Positions 41,648 to 50,243 of a stretch of 64,000 nucleotides of DNA are shown here, one piece after another. Both the position numbers and the translations under genes were made by a program. A model generated the notes under the pieces. That model saw only the letters and a list, made by a program, of their open reading frames with translations. It ran no database searches and was not told the origin of the DNA. The first letter of the stretch is position 1. The number at the start of each line of letters is the position of its first letter. This DNA comes from Pedobacter planticolens (GTDB lineage Bacteria > Bacteroidota > Bacteroidia > Sphingobacteriales > Sphingobacteriaceae): positions 1,116,001 to 1,180,000 of the forward strand of contig NZ_WNXD01000001.1 in the NCBI RefSeq assembly GCF_014172375.1, read 5' to 3'.

Positions 41648-42184
41648 ATGAAAAATTATATTCTTATCCTATTTGTCCTTTTTACTTCTTGTACAAGAAA
41701 TAGCTCAAGCAATAAAGAAGCTGCAAAAGATACATTAAAAACTAATCCAGTAATTATTAAGCAACCAGCATTTAATTTAGATTCTGTTAAGAGAAAGATT
41801 TTAACGGACAATTTAAAATCAACTAATTCTGATACTATTACCTACGAGTTTTCATTAGAAGGCGATTATAGTGCTGAAGGCAATGTTGGAAAAGCTTTTT
41901 ACCTAAATAATAGCATTAAGAAATTAGAGATGATTTTTTATAGAGAAACAGGTAAATCTGTTTACACCTACGTTTTTAACGAGAATAAGGTTAAGGTTAA
42001 ACAAAAGATATATGATTACAATGTTCCGCTTTTTGAAGTTAAGGATAGTAGTAATATAAAACTAGTTCAAACCATTAAGTATGAACAAGACTACAATGGG
42101 AAATTGATAGGAAAAGATGTGCCAGATGCAGACTTAGCTATTTATTTTGATCTTAAGGAAACAGTTCCGTTTACATTAAAGTAA
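41648..42184 (+). CDS. Lipoprotein of unknown function
   Basis: A 178-residue predicted lipoprotein (ILILFVLFTSC lipobox near residue 15) followed by a Ser/Lys-rich linker and a beta-rich domain (TYEFSLEGDYSAEGNVGKAFYLNN). It starts 3 bp after the deacetylase stop, so it is probably in the same operon. No recognised family. Confidence 0.65.
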   Translation: MKNYILILFVLFTSCTRNSSSNKEAAKDTLKTNPVIIKQPAFNLDSVKRKILTDNLKSTNSDTITYEFSLEGDYSAEGNVGKAFYLNNSIKKLEMIFYRETGKSVYTYVFNENKVKVKQKIYDYNVPLFEVKDSSNIKLVQTIKYEQDYNGKLIGKDVPDADLAIYFDLKETVPFTLK

Positions 42185-42202
42185 TCTTTCTATCTTCGCT
42201 AC

Positions 42203-42886
42203 ATGCTAGAAATTATCTATCAAGACGAACACTTAATAGCCATTAACAAACCTCATGGCCTATTGGTGCATCGTTCTAAAATAGCAAATGATGCTACAGA
42301 ATTTGCCTTACAAATGCTACGCGATCAAATAGGTCAGCATGTAAACCCAGTACATCGTTTAGATAGAAAAACAAGCGGACTTTTACTCTTTGCCTTTTCT
42401 AAAGAAATAGAAATTGCCATGCAAAAACAGTTTCAAGAAGGATTAGTAGAAAAGAAATACCTAGCCATATTACGAGGGTATGCTCCAGATCAATTGGATA
42501 TAGATTATCCCTTAAAAAAAGAAAACGGAACACTACAAGAAGCCTTTACCTCATTTATAACTTTGCAACGAGCAGAAATAGAAGTGCCCTTTGGTAAGCA
42601 CCCAACCTCACGTTATTCATTAGTAGAAGCCAGCCCAACAACAGGGCGTATGCATCAGCTCCGCAAACACTTTGCTCACATTTTCCATCCTATTATTGGC
42701 GACAGAAAGCACGGTTGTAACAAACAAAATGGCTTCTTTGCTACCCAATTTCAAATGACGACCATGTTATTGCATGCATCAGAACTTAGCTTTACACACC
42801 CAGTAACCGCACAAAGAATTCAGTTAAAAGCAACACCCCATCAAGAATTTAACCGGATGATGGATGTACTAAAATTTACAAGCTAG
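42203..42886 (+). CDS. RluA-family pseudouridine synthase (TruC-like)
   Basis: A 227-residue RNA pseudouridine synthase. The catalytic motif HRLDRKTSGLLLFA (Asp is the nucleophile) and GRMHQLRKHFAHI are diagnostic. The small size without an S4 domain fits TruC (tRNA U65) or a short RluA-type enzyme. Start MLEIIYQDEHLIAINKPHG is typical of TruC, which I favour. The exact target base cannot be proven from sequence. Confidence 0.88.
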   Translation: MLEIIYQDEHLIAINKPHGLLVHRSKIANDATEFALQMLRDQIGQHVNPVHRLDRKTSGLLLFAFSKEIEIAMQKQFQEGLVEKKYLAILRGYAPDQLDIDYPLKKENGTLQEAFTSFITLQRAEIEVPFGKHPTSRYSLVEASPTTGRMHQLRKHFAHIFHPIIGDRKHGCNKQNGFFATQFQMTTMLLHASELSFTHPVTAQRIQLKATPHQEFNRMMDVLKFTS

Positions 42887-42925
42887 CATAATAATTGCTA
42901 CCCAAAACCTGTTATTACTACATCT

Positions 42926-43675
42926 ATGATTACACATTCACGACTTACCCCCGTGCTGCTTCTCCTATTTTTAAGCAGCTGTTCTTCTATATACATGCCC
43001 AGCGTACCCAATACGCCCATGTTAACCACGCAAGGCGAAATAGCAGCAGGCGCACACGTATCCCTAAAAGGCAATTTCAATTTCAACTCGGCCTATGCCG
43101 TAAGCAATCATGTTGCCCTCTTAGCTAATGGAGCTTACATGAACAATGAGAGCACCAAAAAAGATGTTAAACATAAAATGATTGAGTTTGGTGGAGGCTA
43201 TTTTAACACCTTTGGTCCTGATAATAACCGAATACTAGAAATATACGGAGGTATAGGAAGTGGTAAAAGCGACAGACTGTTTAGGCAATTTGACGATAAC
43301 AAAAACCTAATTACTATAGATAATCATAAAGCAAACTACGATAAGAAGTTTATACAAGTAAACTATAGTTCTAAAAAGAGAGATAACCTACGCTTGTTTG
43401 GTGTAAACTTTGGACTAAACTTTGGTACTGCATTACGCATGAGCTTTGTTAAAACAAATGATTTCTTTATTAATAACGTACAACAACCCAATGAAGATAA
43501 CATCTTTCTAGAACCAGTTTTCTTTACCAGAATGATTTTAAGCGATCAAGTACAACTGCAATACACCAGTGGCAGCAACTTTGGTTTAAAAAGTCGTAAG
43601 TTTTTAAATGCAGGTAACTCTGTATTTAGTGTTGGTGCAGTTGTAAATTTAGGTAGAGCGCCTAAAAAGCAATAA
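42926..43675 (+). CDS. Lipoprotein with predicted beta-barrel-like body
   Basis: A 249-residue lipoprotein (LLLFLSSCSS lipobox near residue 19) followed by Ala/Gly-rich amphipathic strands (QGEIAAGAHVSLKGNFNFNSAYAV, quoted by AGAHVSLKGNFNF), and ending GAVVNLGRAPKKQ. The strand pattern recalls small outer-membrane barrels, but a lipidated Cys would be unusual for one. Just after its stop lies a 21-bp tandem repeat and a degraded copy of its own 3' end. Function unknown. Confidence 0.6.
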   Translation: MITHSRLTPVLLLLFLSSCSSIYMPSVPNTPMLTTQGEIAAGAHVSLKGNFNFNSAYAVSNHVALLANGAYMNNESTKKDVKHKMIEFGGGYFNTFGPDNNRILEIYGGIGSGKSDRLFRQFDDNKNLITIDNHKANYDKKFIQVNYSSKKRDNLRLFGVNFGLNFGTALRMSFVKTNDFFINNVQQPNEDNIFLEPVFFTRMILSDQVQLQYTSGSNFGLKSRKFLNAGNSVFSVGAVVNLGRAPKKQ

Positions 43676-43718
43676 TTAATAGCGTAGTTATATTATAGCT
43701 AGCTTTTAAATGCAGCCG

Positions 43719-43781
43719 TTGTCAGTTCGAGCTTAGCAGTTGCCTATTCTAGTCTGGCAGTTGACAGTTTGAGTGTAGTAG
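43719..43781. repeat. Three degenerate 21-bp tandem repeats after a gene end
   Basis: Units begin at 43719, 43740 and 43761, each starting TTG and ending AG with a common TTG..AGTT.GAG..TAG.AG pattern. Right after them, about 43779-43816 reads like the upstream gene's last codons (VVNL..PKK-Q-stop), so this looks like a decayed partial duplication of that 3' end. Confidence 0.55.
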
Positions 43782-43838
43782 TTGTTAATTTAACCCAAAC
43801 TCCTAAAAAACAATAAGAGATTATTGTAAATTTGATAC

Positions 43839-44795
43839 ATGAGGTGGTATCTATTAATCTTTTGCGTAGTTGTTTTTAAAACTGATATAAAGGCGCAAGT
43901 TTCTTTTAATGAGTATTTCAACTCCTTAAAAAAGGTAAACATTGATAGTGGCATTACCTTAACCTTCGATGAGCCTGCACAGTTAAATCCCAAAAACCCT
44001 ACCAAACTCATTTTGTTTGCTTTGCCAAATGGCAACACAACGGCACAAACTTTCGGCAAGAAACTAGCCAATGGCGACGATTGGCATTTCGATATTCAGC
44101 ATATTGGCGCACAAACTGCATTTATTCGTAATGCAGATAAGCTGACGAATTATATTGTAGTGTATATAGAGAACAACTTAAAGAGCTGGCCAGCCTGGCG
44201 AAGAAAGTTTGTAAGTGGAGATACACGGATAGGTGAATTGGTTGCTGATGTAGTAGAGCGTTATAAAAAGTACCAACCAAAGGTTACATTGAGTAGCCAT
44301 AGTGGCGGTGGGAGTTTTATTTTTGGTTATATCAATTCGCAGCCACAACTACCAAAGTTTATAGATCGGATTGGTTTTTTAGATGCAACGTATGGTTACG
44401 AAACGGAAAAGCATCAAGCGAAGCTTACAAATTGGTTAAAAACGAAGAATAAATCATTACAGGTAATTGCATACAACGATAGTGTTGTGGTTTATAATGG
44501 TAAGCCGTTGGTGTCGCCAACTGGCGGAACATGGTATAGAAGCCAATTAATGGCTAGAGATTTACAAGCCGAATTTAACTTAAAGAAATACGATTTGTCT
44601 GATAGAATGAACTGGTTTAATCAAAATCATTTAATCGATTTCTCTTTGATTAAAAACCCAGAGGGCAAAATCTATCATACTGTATTGGTGGAAAAGAATG
44701 GTTTTATCCGCCTACTATTTAATGGTACAAAGTACCAAGATAAAGATTATCAGTTTTGGGGAGATAGGGCTTACCAAGCTTATGTTTTGCAGTAA
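43839..44795 (+). CDS. Secreted alpha/beta-hydrolase-like protein
   Basis: A 318-residue exported protein (short signal ending IKAQ). The nucleophile elbow TLSSHSGGGSFIFGY fits G/S-x-S-x-G of the alpha/beta-hydrolase fold, and the ordering (LILFALPNGNT strand, elbow, later HTVLV with the catalytic His) supports it. It is not similar enough to a named lipase or esterase for a specific call. It lies 2 bp upstream of the Pol IV gene. Confidence 0.65.
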   Translation: MRWYLLIFCVVVFKTDIKAQVSFNEYFNSLKKVNIDSGITLTFDEPAQLNPKNPTKLILFALPNGNTTAQTFGKKLANGDDWHFDIQHIGAQTAFIRNADKLTNYIVVYIENNLKSWPAWRRKFVSGDTRIGELVADVVERYKKYQPKVTLSSHSGGGSFIFGYINSQPQLPKFIDRIGFLDATYGYETEKHQAKLTNWLKTKNKSLQVIAYNDSVVVYNGKPLVSPTGGTWYRSQLMARDLQAEFNLKKYDLSDRMNWFNQNHLIDFSLIKNPEGKIYHTVLVEKNGFIRLLFNGTKYQDKDYQFWGDRAYQAYVLQ

Positions 44796-44797
44796 TC

Positions 44798-45916
44798 ATG
44801 GAAAATGAGAGCAGAAATTCGGTTCGTAAAATTATCCATATCGATATGGATGCCTTTTATGCATCTGTAGAGCAGCGTGATTTTCCTGAATATAGAGGCA
44901 AACCTTTAGTGGTTGGTGGTTCACCAGAGGGAAGAGGCGGAGTAGTGGCAACTGCAAGCTATGAAGCCCGTAAATTTGGTATCCGCTCTGCAATGACGGC
45001 TAAAAAAGCCCAACAACTTTGCCCGTATGCTATTTTTGTGCGACCACGCTTTGCTGCCTACAAAGAGGTTTCGCAGAAAATAAGAGAGATATTTAGTCGG
45101 TATACCGATTTAATCGAACCTCTTTCACTGGATGAAGCCTATTTAGATGTCACTGAAGATAAATTAAACATCGGATCTGCCATTACGATTGCTGAGCAAA
45201 TTAAACAGGCTATAAAAGATGAGTTGCATTTAACGGCATCTGCAGGAGTTTCTATTAATAAGTTTACGGCTAAAATTGCATCAGACATGAATAAACCTGA
45301 TGGGTTAACGTTTATTGGTCCTTCTAAGTTAGAGCGGTTTATGGAGCAATTACCAGTAGAAAAGTTTTTTGGTGTTGGTAAGGTTACTGCCGAAAAGATG
45401 AAAAGACAAGGTTTACATACTGGTGCAGACTTAAAACAATTAACAGAACAGCGTTTAATACAACTCTTTGGTAAAACAGGTAAGTTCTTTTATAAAATAG
45501 TGAGGGGAATAGATAATAGAGAGGTACAACCACATCAAGAAACGAAGTCTATAAGTGCTGAAGATACGTTTTCTTATGATTTAGACAAAGGGGAGGAACT
45601 TACTGATTGGTTAGTACAAATTGCTACGTCTGCATTTAAAAGAATGCAATACTATGAGCTTTACGGGCGTACGTTGACGTTGAAAGTGAAGTTTGAGGAT
45701 TTTAAAATTATTACCAGGAGTATGTCTTTTGCGAGCAAGATTACAACTTTAGAGCAGGTATTGGATACTGCACAAATGCTATTGAACAATCTAGATTTAG
45801 GTGATAAGAAGATTAGATTGTTGGGTGTTTCTTTTTCTAATTTTGGTGAGGTTAAAGCGAGAGGGAAAGAGGATAGTCATCAGCCAACGCTTTTTCCGAA
45901 TGCAAATTTAGAGTAG
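44798..45916 (+). CDS. dinB: DNA polymerase IV (DinB)
   Basis: A 372-residue Y-family translesion polymerase. The palm residues are in IHIDMDAFYASVEQRD and SLDEAYLDVT, and the fingers have GVVATASYEARKFGIRSAM. The little-finger domain ends near 345, followed by a C-terminal clamp-binding motif QPTLFP. This canonical Pol IV is distinct from the second Y-family enzyme at 56070. No TACTAA-N5-TTAGTA site precedes it; it sits 2 bp after a hydrolase gene. A perfect long hairpin follows. Confidence 0.95.
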   Translation: MENESRNSVRKIIHIDMDAFYASVEQRDFPEYRGKPLVVGGSPEGRGGVVATASYEARKFGIRSAMTAKKAQQLCPYAIFVRPRFAAYKEVSQKIREIFSRYTDLIEPLSLDEAYLDVTEDKLNIGSAITIAEQIKQAIKDELHLTASAGVSINKFTAKIASDMNKPDGLTFIGPSKLERFMEQLPVEKFFGVGKVTAEKMKRQGLHTGADLKQLTEQRLIQLFGKTGKFFYKIVRGIDNREVQPHQETKSISAEDTFSYDLDKGEELTDWLVQIATSAFKRMQYYELYGRTLTLKVKFEDFKIITRSMSFASKITTLEQVLDTAQMLLNNLDLGDKKIRLLGVSFSNFGEVKARGKEDSHQPTLFPNANLE

Positions 45917-45931
45917 GTTATTCTTTACGAC

Positions 45932-46013
45932 CGTCATTGCGAGGCACGAAGCAATCTTACAACTATAGCTTCTTTTAATTCGCTTTAAGATTGCTTCGTG
46001 CCTCGCAATGACG
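45932..46013. repeat. Perfect 28-bp GTCATTGCGAGGCACG palindrome (family 1)
   Basis: The left arm begins CGTCATTGCGAGGCACGAAG and its exact complement closes the element at 46013, with a ~26-nt centre. It is a perfect hairpin arm of 28 bp and very likely terminates dinB. It is the best conserved member of the GTCAT-headed repeats in this window. Confidence 0.85.
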
Positions 46014-46104
46014 AGCAAGAGTTAATAATTAACCTTAATTTAATTTTAACGAAACAAATGAGCTTTATTTTTACTTACTAGAAAAGGATTAACTGATTTT
46101 AGCG

Positions 46105-46263
46105 ATGAAAACAAATACTGTAATAATAGCGATCGTAATTGTGGCAGTTTTGGCCTTTGTTTACTTTATTGTTAAGCGTAATAAAAAAGACCAAAAGGAA
46201 TTAGAAGATGAGCTAAATCAGAAAGAAATTACGCCAGATAAACATGATGATGAACATGTTTAA
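46105..46263 (+). CDS. Small single-membrane-span protein (52 aa)
   Basis: A short ORF with ATG start: MKTNTVIIAIVIVAVLAFVY is a membrane helix, then a charged tail FIVKRNKKDQKELEDEL and a His/Asp-rich end. The pattern (hydrophobic anchor plus acidic/basic cytoplasmic tail) and the absence of any alternative gene make it plausible. It lies between the dinB hairpin and a convergent response regulator gene. Function unknown. Confidence 0.55.
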   Translation: MKTNTVIIAIVIVAVLAFVYFIVKRNKKDQKELEDELNQKEITPDKHDDEHV

Positions 46264-46280
46264 GCAATGGTAAGCTTTAA

Positions 46281-46646
46281 TTAATTATTGCTACCTAATT
46301 GTTCTTCTAAGGTCTCTAATAGCGCATCTATATCAAATGGTTTTGGCACCACTTCATCTGCACAAACTTCTTTAACACGTTCTATTTGAGGATGGGTTGA
46401 TAATACAATTACTGGAATATGACTAGTTCCTTCTGCCTCTTTTATTTGGCGACAAAGCTCTGTTCCTTCAACTGTAGGCCTAACAATATCAAGTAAAATA
46501 GCATCTGGTTGAAATGATACAATATGCTCAAATATATTTCTTTCATTAGTGTAAAGGCTTAATTCATATCCTGCCTCATCTAATATTAATGAAATCAATT
46601 CTAAGATATCCTTATTGTTTTCTACAACTAAGACGCGTTTTTTCAT
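46281..46646 (-). CDS. Orphan single-domain response regulator
   Basis: A 121-residue CheY-like receiver. The acidic pocket starts at Glu9-Asn10 (VVENNKD); usual receivers have two acids, so Asn replaces one. Phospho-acceptor Asp53 (ILLDIV) and Lys in VVPKPFD complete the site. It has no output domain or neighbouring histidine kinase, so it would act by protein-protein contact. Confidence 0.85.
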   Translation of the reverse strand: MKKRVLVVENNKDILELISLILDEAGYELSLYTNERNIFEHIVSFQPDAILLDIVRPTVEGTELCRQIKEAEGTSHIPVIVLSTHPQIERVKEVCADEVVPKPFDIDALLETLEEQLGSNN

Positions 46647-46676
46647 GGGGACAAATATAACGTAATTTAATATGAT

Positions 46677-48044
46677 TTAATTAGGAGAGGTTTCTATTAA
46701 TAATCTTGTTCTATGCTGAAAACGGAAGAAAAGTAGGATAGAAGCGGTTAATAAACCGAAAGTTAAGCCGTACCAAATTCCTCTAACACCCATATCTAGG
46801 TAAAAACCTAAAAAGTAACCCAAAGGGATGCCAATAATCCAGTAGGATAAAAAGGTAATGAAAGTTGGCATATTAACATCGCCAACTCCACGTAAAACGC
46901 CTAAACCAACTACTTGTGTGCCATCAAATAATTGAAAAAAACCTGCGATAATTAAGAGTTGTGCTGCTATTTCAATCACTTTTAAATCGCTAGTATATAG
47001 ATAAGGTAAAAGAGTGTTGGCTAATACGAAAAGAATTGCTGTACAACTCATAAAGGCTAGTACTACATGATAACTTGCTATTGCAGAGCGACGAAGATCT
47101 ATGAAATTCTTTTGTCCTAAATAGTTGCCGGTTTTTATAGTAGCTGCCGATGCGATACCGCTAGCTACCATATATGTTAAAGCAGCCAGTGTAATTGCAA
47201 TTTGATGTGCGGCTTGAGGTGCTGCGCCAATAGTACCAATGATAACGGCAGCACCACTAAAAGCACTAATTTCAAAAATATATTGCATGGCTACTGGCGC
47301 ACCAATTTTAATAATTTGAACGCTTCTAATTTTATCAATGGCATACAGTTTAAAATGCTGCAAGTAAACTTTAAAGTTTTTAGACCTCATTACATAAATC
47401 CCCATTACCACCGCCATTAAAATACGATCAATTAATGTACTTAAACCTACGCCTTTAACACCCATTGCCTCAATACCAAACATTCCCCTAACAAAAATAA
47501 TTCCTAGTATAATGTTTAAAATGTTTCCGAATATGGAAATCATCATGGCTTGCTTGGTAAATCCTAATCCTTCTGCAAATTGTTTAAAGGTTTGAAACAC
47601 CATTAAAGGGATAATTGAAAAAGCAAGCAAACCTAAATAGGGTTTAGCATAAGCTACAACTTCGGGCGATTGTCCTAAATGACCAATGATGGATAAAGTT
47701 CCAAAATGTAATAAAAGATAAAGAATAATGCCTGATACTGCGTTTATTAATAAACTATTAGAAAGCAGTCGACCGCATTCACTGTAATTTTTACCACCAT
47801 TTTGTTTAGCGATTAGAGGGGTTAAGCCATAAGATAAACCCAAACCTAACACCATAATGATTGTAAAAAGACTATTAACTAAAGATACAGCTGCTAATTG
47901 AACGGTACCAGCAAACTGACCAACAATTACACTGTCGGCAATGTGCACAGCCATGTGTCCAATTTGAGAAACTACAATTGGAGTGGCAAGAATAAGGTTT
48001 TCTTTGTAGTAGGGTTTGTATTTTGTATATAACGTTCGAAGCAT
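46677..48044 (-). CDS. MATE-family multidrug/metabolite efflux transporter
   Basis: A 455-residue polytopic protein with about 12 membrane segments. NorM/MATE features include LATPIVVSQIGHMAVHIADSVIVGQ near the N-terminus (quoted by VSQIGHMAVHIADS) and the pseudo-repeat APVAMQYIFEISAFSGAAVIIG at mid-protein. It is likely a Na+ or H+ antiporter exporting organic cations. Ends at 46677, 30 bp from the response regulator start on the same strand; a link is possible but not clear. Confidence 0.92.
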   Translation of the reverse strand: MLRTLYTKYKPYYKENLILATPIVVSQIGHMAVHIADSVIVGQFAGTVQLAAVSLVNSLFTIIMVLGLGLSYGLTPLIAKQNGGKNYSECGRLLSNSLLINAVSGIILYLLLHFGTLSIIGHLGQSPEVVAYAKPYLGLLAFSIIPLMVFQTFKQFAEGLGFTKQAMMISIFGNILNIILGIIFVRGMFGIEAMGVKGVGLSTLIDRILMAVVMGIYVMRSKNFKVYLQHFKLYAIDKIRSVQIIKIGAPVAMQYIFEISAFSGAAVIIGTIGAAPQAAHQIAITLAALTYMVASGIASAATIKTGNYLGQKNFIDLRRSAIASYHVVLAFMSCTAILFVLANTLLPYLYTSDLKVIEIAAQLLIIAGFFQLFDGTQVVGLGVLRGVGDVNMPTFITFLSYWIIGIPLGYFLGFYLDMGVRGIWYGLTFGLLTASILLFFRFQHRTRLLIETSPN

Positions 48045-48075
48045 GAGCGTACAAATGTGGCGTTTTTATTTCTAT

Positions 48076-48102
48076 TTGTCATCCTGAGCTTGTCGAAGGA
48101 TA
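48076..48102. repeat. Half-element of the GTCAT-headed repeat
   Basis: GTCATCCTGAGCTTGTCGAAGG matches the left arm of family 1 with no partner arm. It lies in the short gap between the MATE and AlbA_2 genes. Confidence 0.5.
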
Positions 48103-48115
48103 AAAATAAACTCAA

Positions 48116-48748
48116 TTATTTTACATCTGCTGCTGTAAAGTATTCTTCCTTTTCTGTAGTGTGCGGTAAAAGTACACCTGTAAGTATAAGGCTAACAATA
48201 ATCTTTTGAGCCTTTTTATAAGCACTTCTAGTTAGCTTGCTAAACTCTTTTAAGGTAATGCGACCATGCTCTTCTAGATAATTTAATAGCTTCTTTTCGT
48301 GCTCTGAATAGGAGATGAGTTGTCCACTTTCGTGATTTTCTTCTTTTAAAACATCAACAATAATTTTGCTGGCTAGTACACTTTTGTCTTTCACTCTAAA
48401 GTACACCCACCACTTTTTGTTTTCATCTAATGCATAATGCGGTTTGGTATCACTTTTAGGAATATCAACTACTAAAACAACTTTATCATCTACATAAACT
48501 TCTTCAAACTTTGGTTCTATGGCAGGTTTGCAAAATAAATGTGCCGCTTTGGTAATCATGTATTTTTCTTCGTCTTCAGATTTTACACCTTTAATACTAC
48601 CGTCATCGGCCACGCCAATTAATAATTTACCACCTCTATTATTGGAAAATGCAACTAATGTTTTAGCTATTTTTTCGGTATTACTTATGGTCTTTTTAAA
48701 ATCTAAACTTACATTTTCGCCTTCCAGAATTAGTCTTTTGATGTTCAT
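48116..48748 (-). CDS. AlbA_2 (Schlafen-like) DNA-binding/ATP-binding domain protein
   Basis: A 210-residue protein. Residues ~5-120 have the AlbA_2 pattern: GENVSLDFKKT, then LVAFSNNRGGKLLIGVADDGSIKGV and VVDIPKSDTKPHYA. The C-terminal ~65 residues (EKKLLNYLEEHGRITLKEFSKL) look like a winged helix. Related proteins are called ATP-binding or transcriptional regulators. It probably binds nucleic acid and regulates something, but the target is unknown. It is 15 bp from the next minus-strand gene (48764). Confidence 0.75.
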   Translation of the reverse strand: MNIKRLILEGENVSLDFKKTISNTEKIAKTLVAFSNNRGGKLLIGVADDGSIKGVKSEDEEKYMITKAAHLFCKPAIEPKFEEVYVDDKVVLVVDIPKSDTKPHYALDENKKWWVYFRVKDKSVLASKIIVDVLKEENHESGQLISYSEHEKKLLNYLEEHGRITLKEFSKLTRSAYKKAQKIIVSLILTGVLLPHTTEKEEYFTAADVK

Positions 48749-48763
48749 AGCTCAGCATAATAA

Positions 48764-49249
48764 TTAAATAGCAACTCTCTGTTTTTCACCAGGAAATTTA
48801 TTTCGCAAATAGACCTCATTTTGTACTGTAGCACATAACTCACCTTGTTTATTAAATAATTCCATTGGGTAAGACTTTACAAACTTTCCCGTATCGGTTA
48901 AAGATGCTTCGGCCTCGGCAATCATTTCATCGGTAATTATTAAGGTAAAGTACAAACTGGTTAAACCTGGTTTAAGGTATTGGATGGAGGCGCTTTTTAA
49001 CCAAACACGCACTTTAAAACCTCTGCGTTGCATCAATTGATCAAATAAAATAGCATAAAATGGATCTGTTGCTGCGTAAATAGAGCCACCAAAGATGGAA
49101 CCATTGTAGTTTCTGTTTAAAAAACTGTTGCTAATCTTAACATCAACACCTCTAAAATCGGGATGAAACTTTTTAACCCAAATGCGTTGAAATAATAAAG
49201 GAGGATAAAAACACATTGCCCATTTAAGGGTTCTTTCAGAAACTATCAT
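48764..49249 (-). CDS. DUF4442-family hotdog-fold protein (thioesterase-like)
   Basis: A 161-residue protein resembling DUF4442/PaaI-like hotdog enzymes. It contains NRNYNGSIFGGSIYAATDPFYAILFDQ, typical of the fold's helix and substrate pocket, and strands with VWLKSASIQYLKPG. It has no obvious catalytic acid marker, so activity on an acyl-CoA is only a family-level suggestion. It is upstream of the AlbA_2 gene in the same direction. Confidence 0.7.
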   Translation of the reverse strand: MIVSERTLKWAMCFYPPLLFQRIWVKKFHPDFRGVDVKISNSFLNRNYNGSIFGGSIYAATDPFYAILFDQLMQRRGFKVRVWLKSASIQYLKPGLTSLYFTLIITDEMIAEAEASLTDTGKFVKSYPMELFNKQGELCATVQNEVYLRNKFPGEKQRVAI

Positions 49250-49317
49250 GATGGTTAAATATCAGAAATACAATTGAGCTTTAAAAGTTTTATCAGAGAA
49301 GTTATTGTCATAAAAAA

Positions 49318-49644
49318 ATGGTAAATTGGTACATGCATATTTACGATACACTCACCGCCGCAGTAGCCGATTTAGAGAAAAGAGGTTACGAATATGATTT
49401 TAACTTAGCTCAAGATTGCATTGAGTGTAAATCTTTAGATCTTCAATTAATGCCTGAGGAATTTGAAATTGAAGAGTTTTATCGCTTTGAAGGGATGACA
49501 GATCCTGGAGACAGTGCAGTTATTTATGCCATTTCATCGCCAGTTGGTAATTTAAAGGGTGTTTTAATTGATGCTTATGGCGCTTATGCTGAAAATATCT
49601 CCCCAGAGTTATTAGATAAATTGAAAATACATCACGATAGTTAA
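49318..49644 (+). CDS. Small Bacteroidota protein often labelled phosphoribosylpyrophosphate synthetase
   Basis: A 108-residue protein with no signal or membrane segment. It has an acidic beta-alpha core (LTAAVADLEKRGYEYDFNL...FYRFEGMTDPGDSAVIYAI). Databases often name such short proteins PRPP synthetase, but it lacks the PRPP-binding loop and is far too short for that enzyme, so I treat it as unknown. An alternative start is the Met at 49333 (MHIYDTLTAAV), which begins where homologous-looking sequence starts. The product is likely cytoplasmic. Confidence 0.6.
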   Translation: MVNWYMHIYDTLTAAVADLEKRGYEYDFNLAQDCIECKSLDLQLMPEEFEIEEFYRFEGMTDPGDSAVIYAISSPVGNLKGVLIDAYGAYAENISPELLDKLKIHHDS

Positions 49645-49682
49645 TAGATTTTTTAAATCCTTTAGTCTTAGATTGTACGATT

Positions 49683-49709
49683 CGTCATTGCATAGGATGT
49701 AGCAACGTG
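49683..49709. repeat. Half GTCATTG repeat in the 49645-50243 gap
   Basis: CGTCATTGCATAGGATGTAGCAACG resembles the left arm of family 1 with sequence decay. The ~600-bp gap it opens holds two such half-elements and the structured repeat at 49836-49934. No convincing gene lies in the gap. Confidence 0.4.
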
Positions 49710-49835
49710 ATATTTTCCTATACTATTATTGGTTTTCCAACACCCAGTCTTGCCTCGGTTCGCCGCCACCGAGGGGCTCTTTCGTTTTTCGGTTGTTGTA
49801 GTTTTGTTTTTGTCCTCAAGAATGCTTCGCAGTAT

Positions 49836-49934
49836 CTCTTGATAGAAAAGAAACAAAAGATCAAGAAAGAACGATGCTTCCGCCCCTAGGCCCACACGTG
49901 GCTCGCCGTTCTTTCTGGCCAACGCTCTTTGGCG
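49836..49934. repeat. Structured intergenic element, copy A
   Basis: GC-richer than its surroundings and homologous to 55837-55936 in opposite orientation. It contains CTTGAT/ATCAAG (inner hairpin) and AGAAAGAACG (49864-49873) pairing with CGTTCTTTCT (49907-49916). In copy B the second stem is CAGGAACG/CGTTCCTG, with compensatory changes at two pairs. ORFs crossing it are unlike proteins. The upstream part (49735-49835, CACCGAGGGGCTCTTTCG...) may extend the element. Confidence 0.65.
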
Positions 49935-50064
49935 CAGTAGCGAATATAATAAGCTTGTGGTATTTTGAATTAAGTTTGGAAAAAAGATTAAAGGAAAAGA
50001 TTATGGGCATATTGGGGAATAAGCAATCGGGTACAGAAATAGGAAATATTCTTCATATCAATTT

Positions 50065-50090
50065 GTCATCCAGAGCGTAGCGAAGGATCT
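50065..50090. repeat. Half GTCATCC repeat
   Basis: GTCATCCAGAGCGTAGCGAAG resembles a family 1 arm; no partner arm was found nearby. From here to the fasciclin gene (50244) nothing else is visible. Confidence 0.45.
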
Positions 50091-50243
50091 CATGTAAATT
50101 GATAAGTAAGCTAGGCAGAATACAATTCTTTATTGCAAGAGATGCAGAACTCAGCAAATTAATTTATTTAATATATTAAAAAACCATACCCCAATTTGTT
50201 TCGTAAGTAGGGTAATAACTTAAAAACAAAAAAATAAAATTTT

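Noticed and set aside
45932..46013. tRNA-like or small RNA gene
   Set aside because: The element is a simple perfect hairpin with GTCAT ends shared by other copies; no cloverleaf arms.
49318..49644. Name phosphoribosylpyrophosphate synthetase
   Set aside because: A 108-residue protein without a PRPP loop cannot be the enzyme; this is a propagated label.
49668..50080. Overlapping short open frames in the 49645-50243 gap
   Set aside because: They cross the structured repeat copy A in several frames, and their products have no recognisable fold or biased composition; the repeat explains the open frames.
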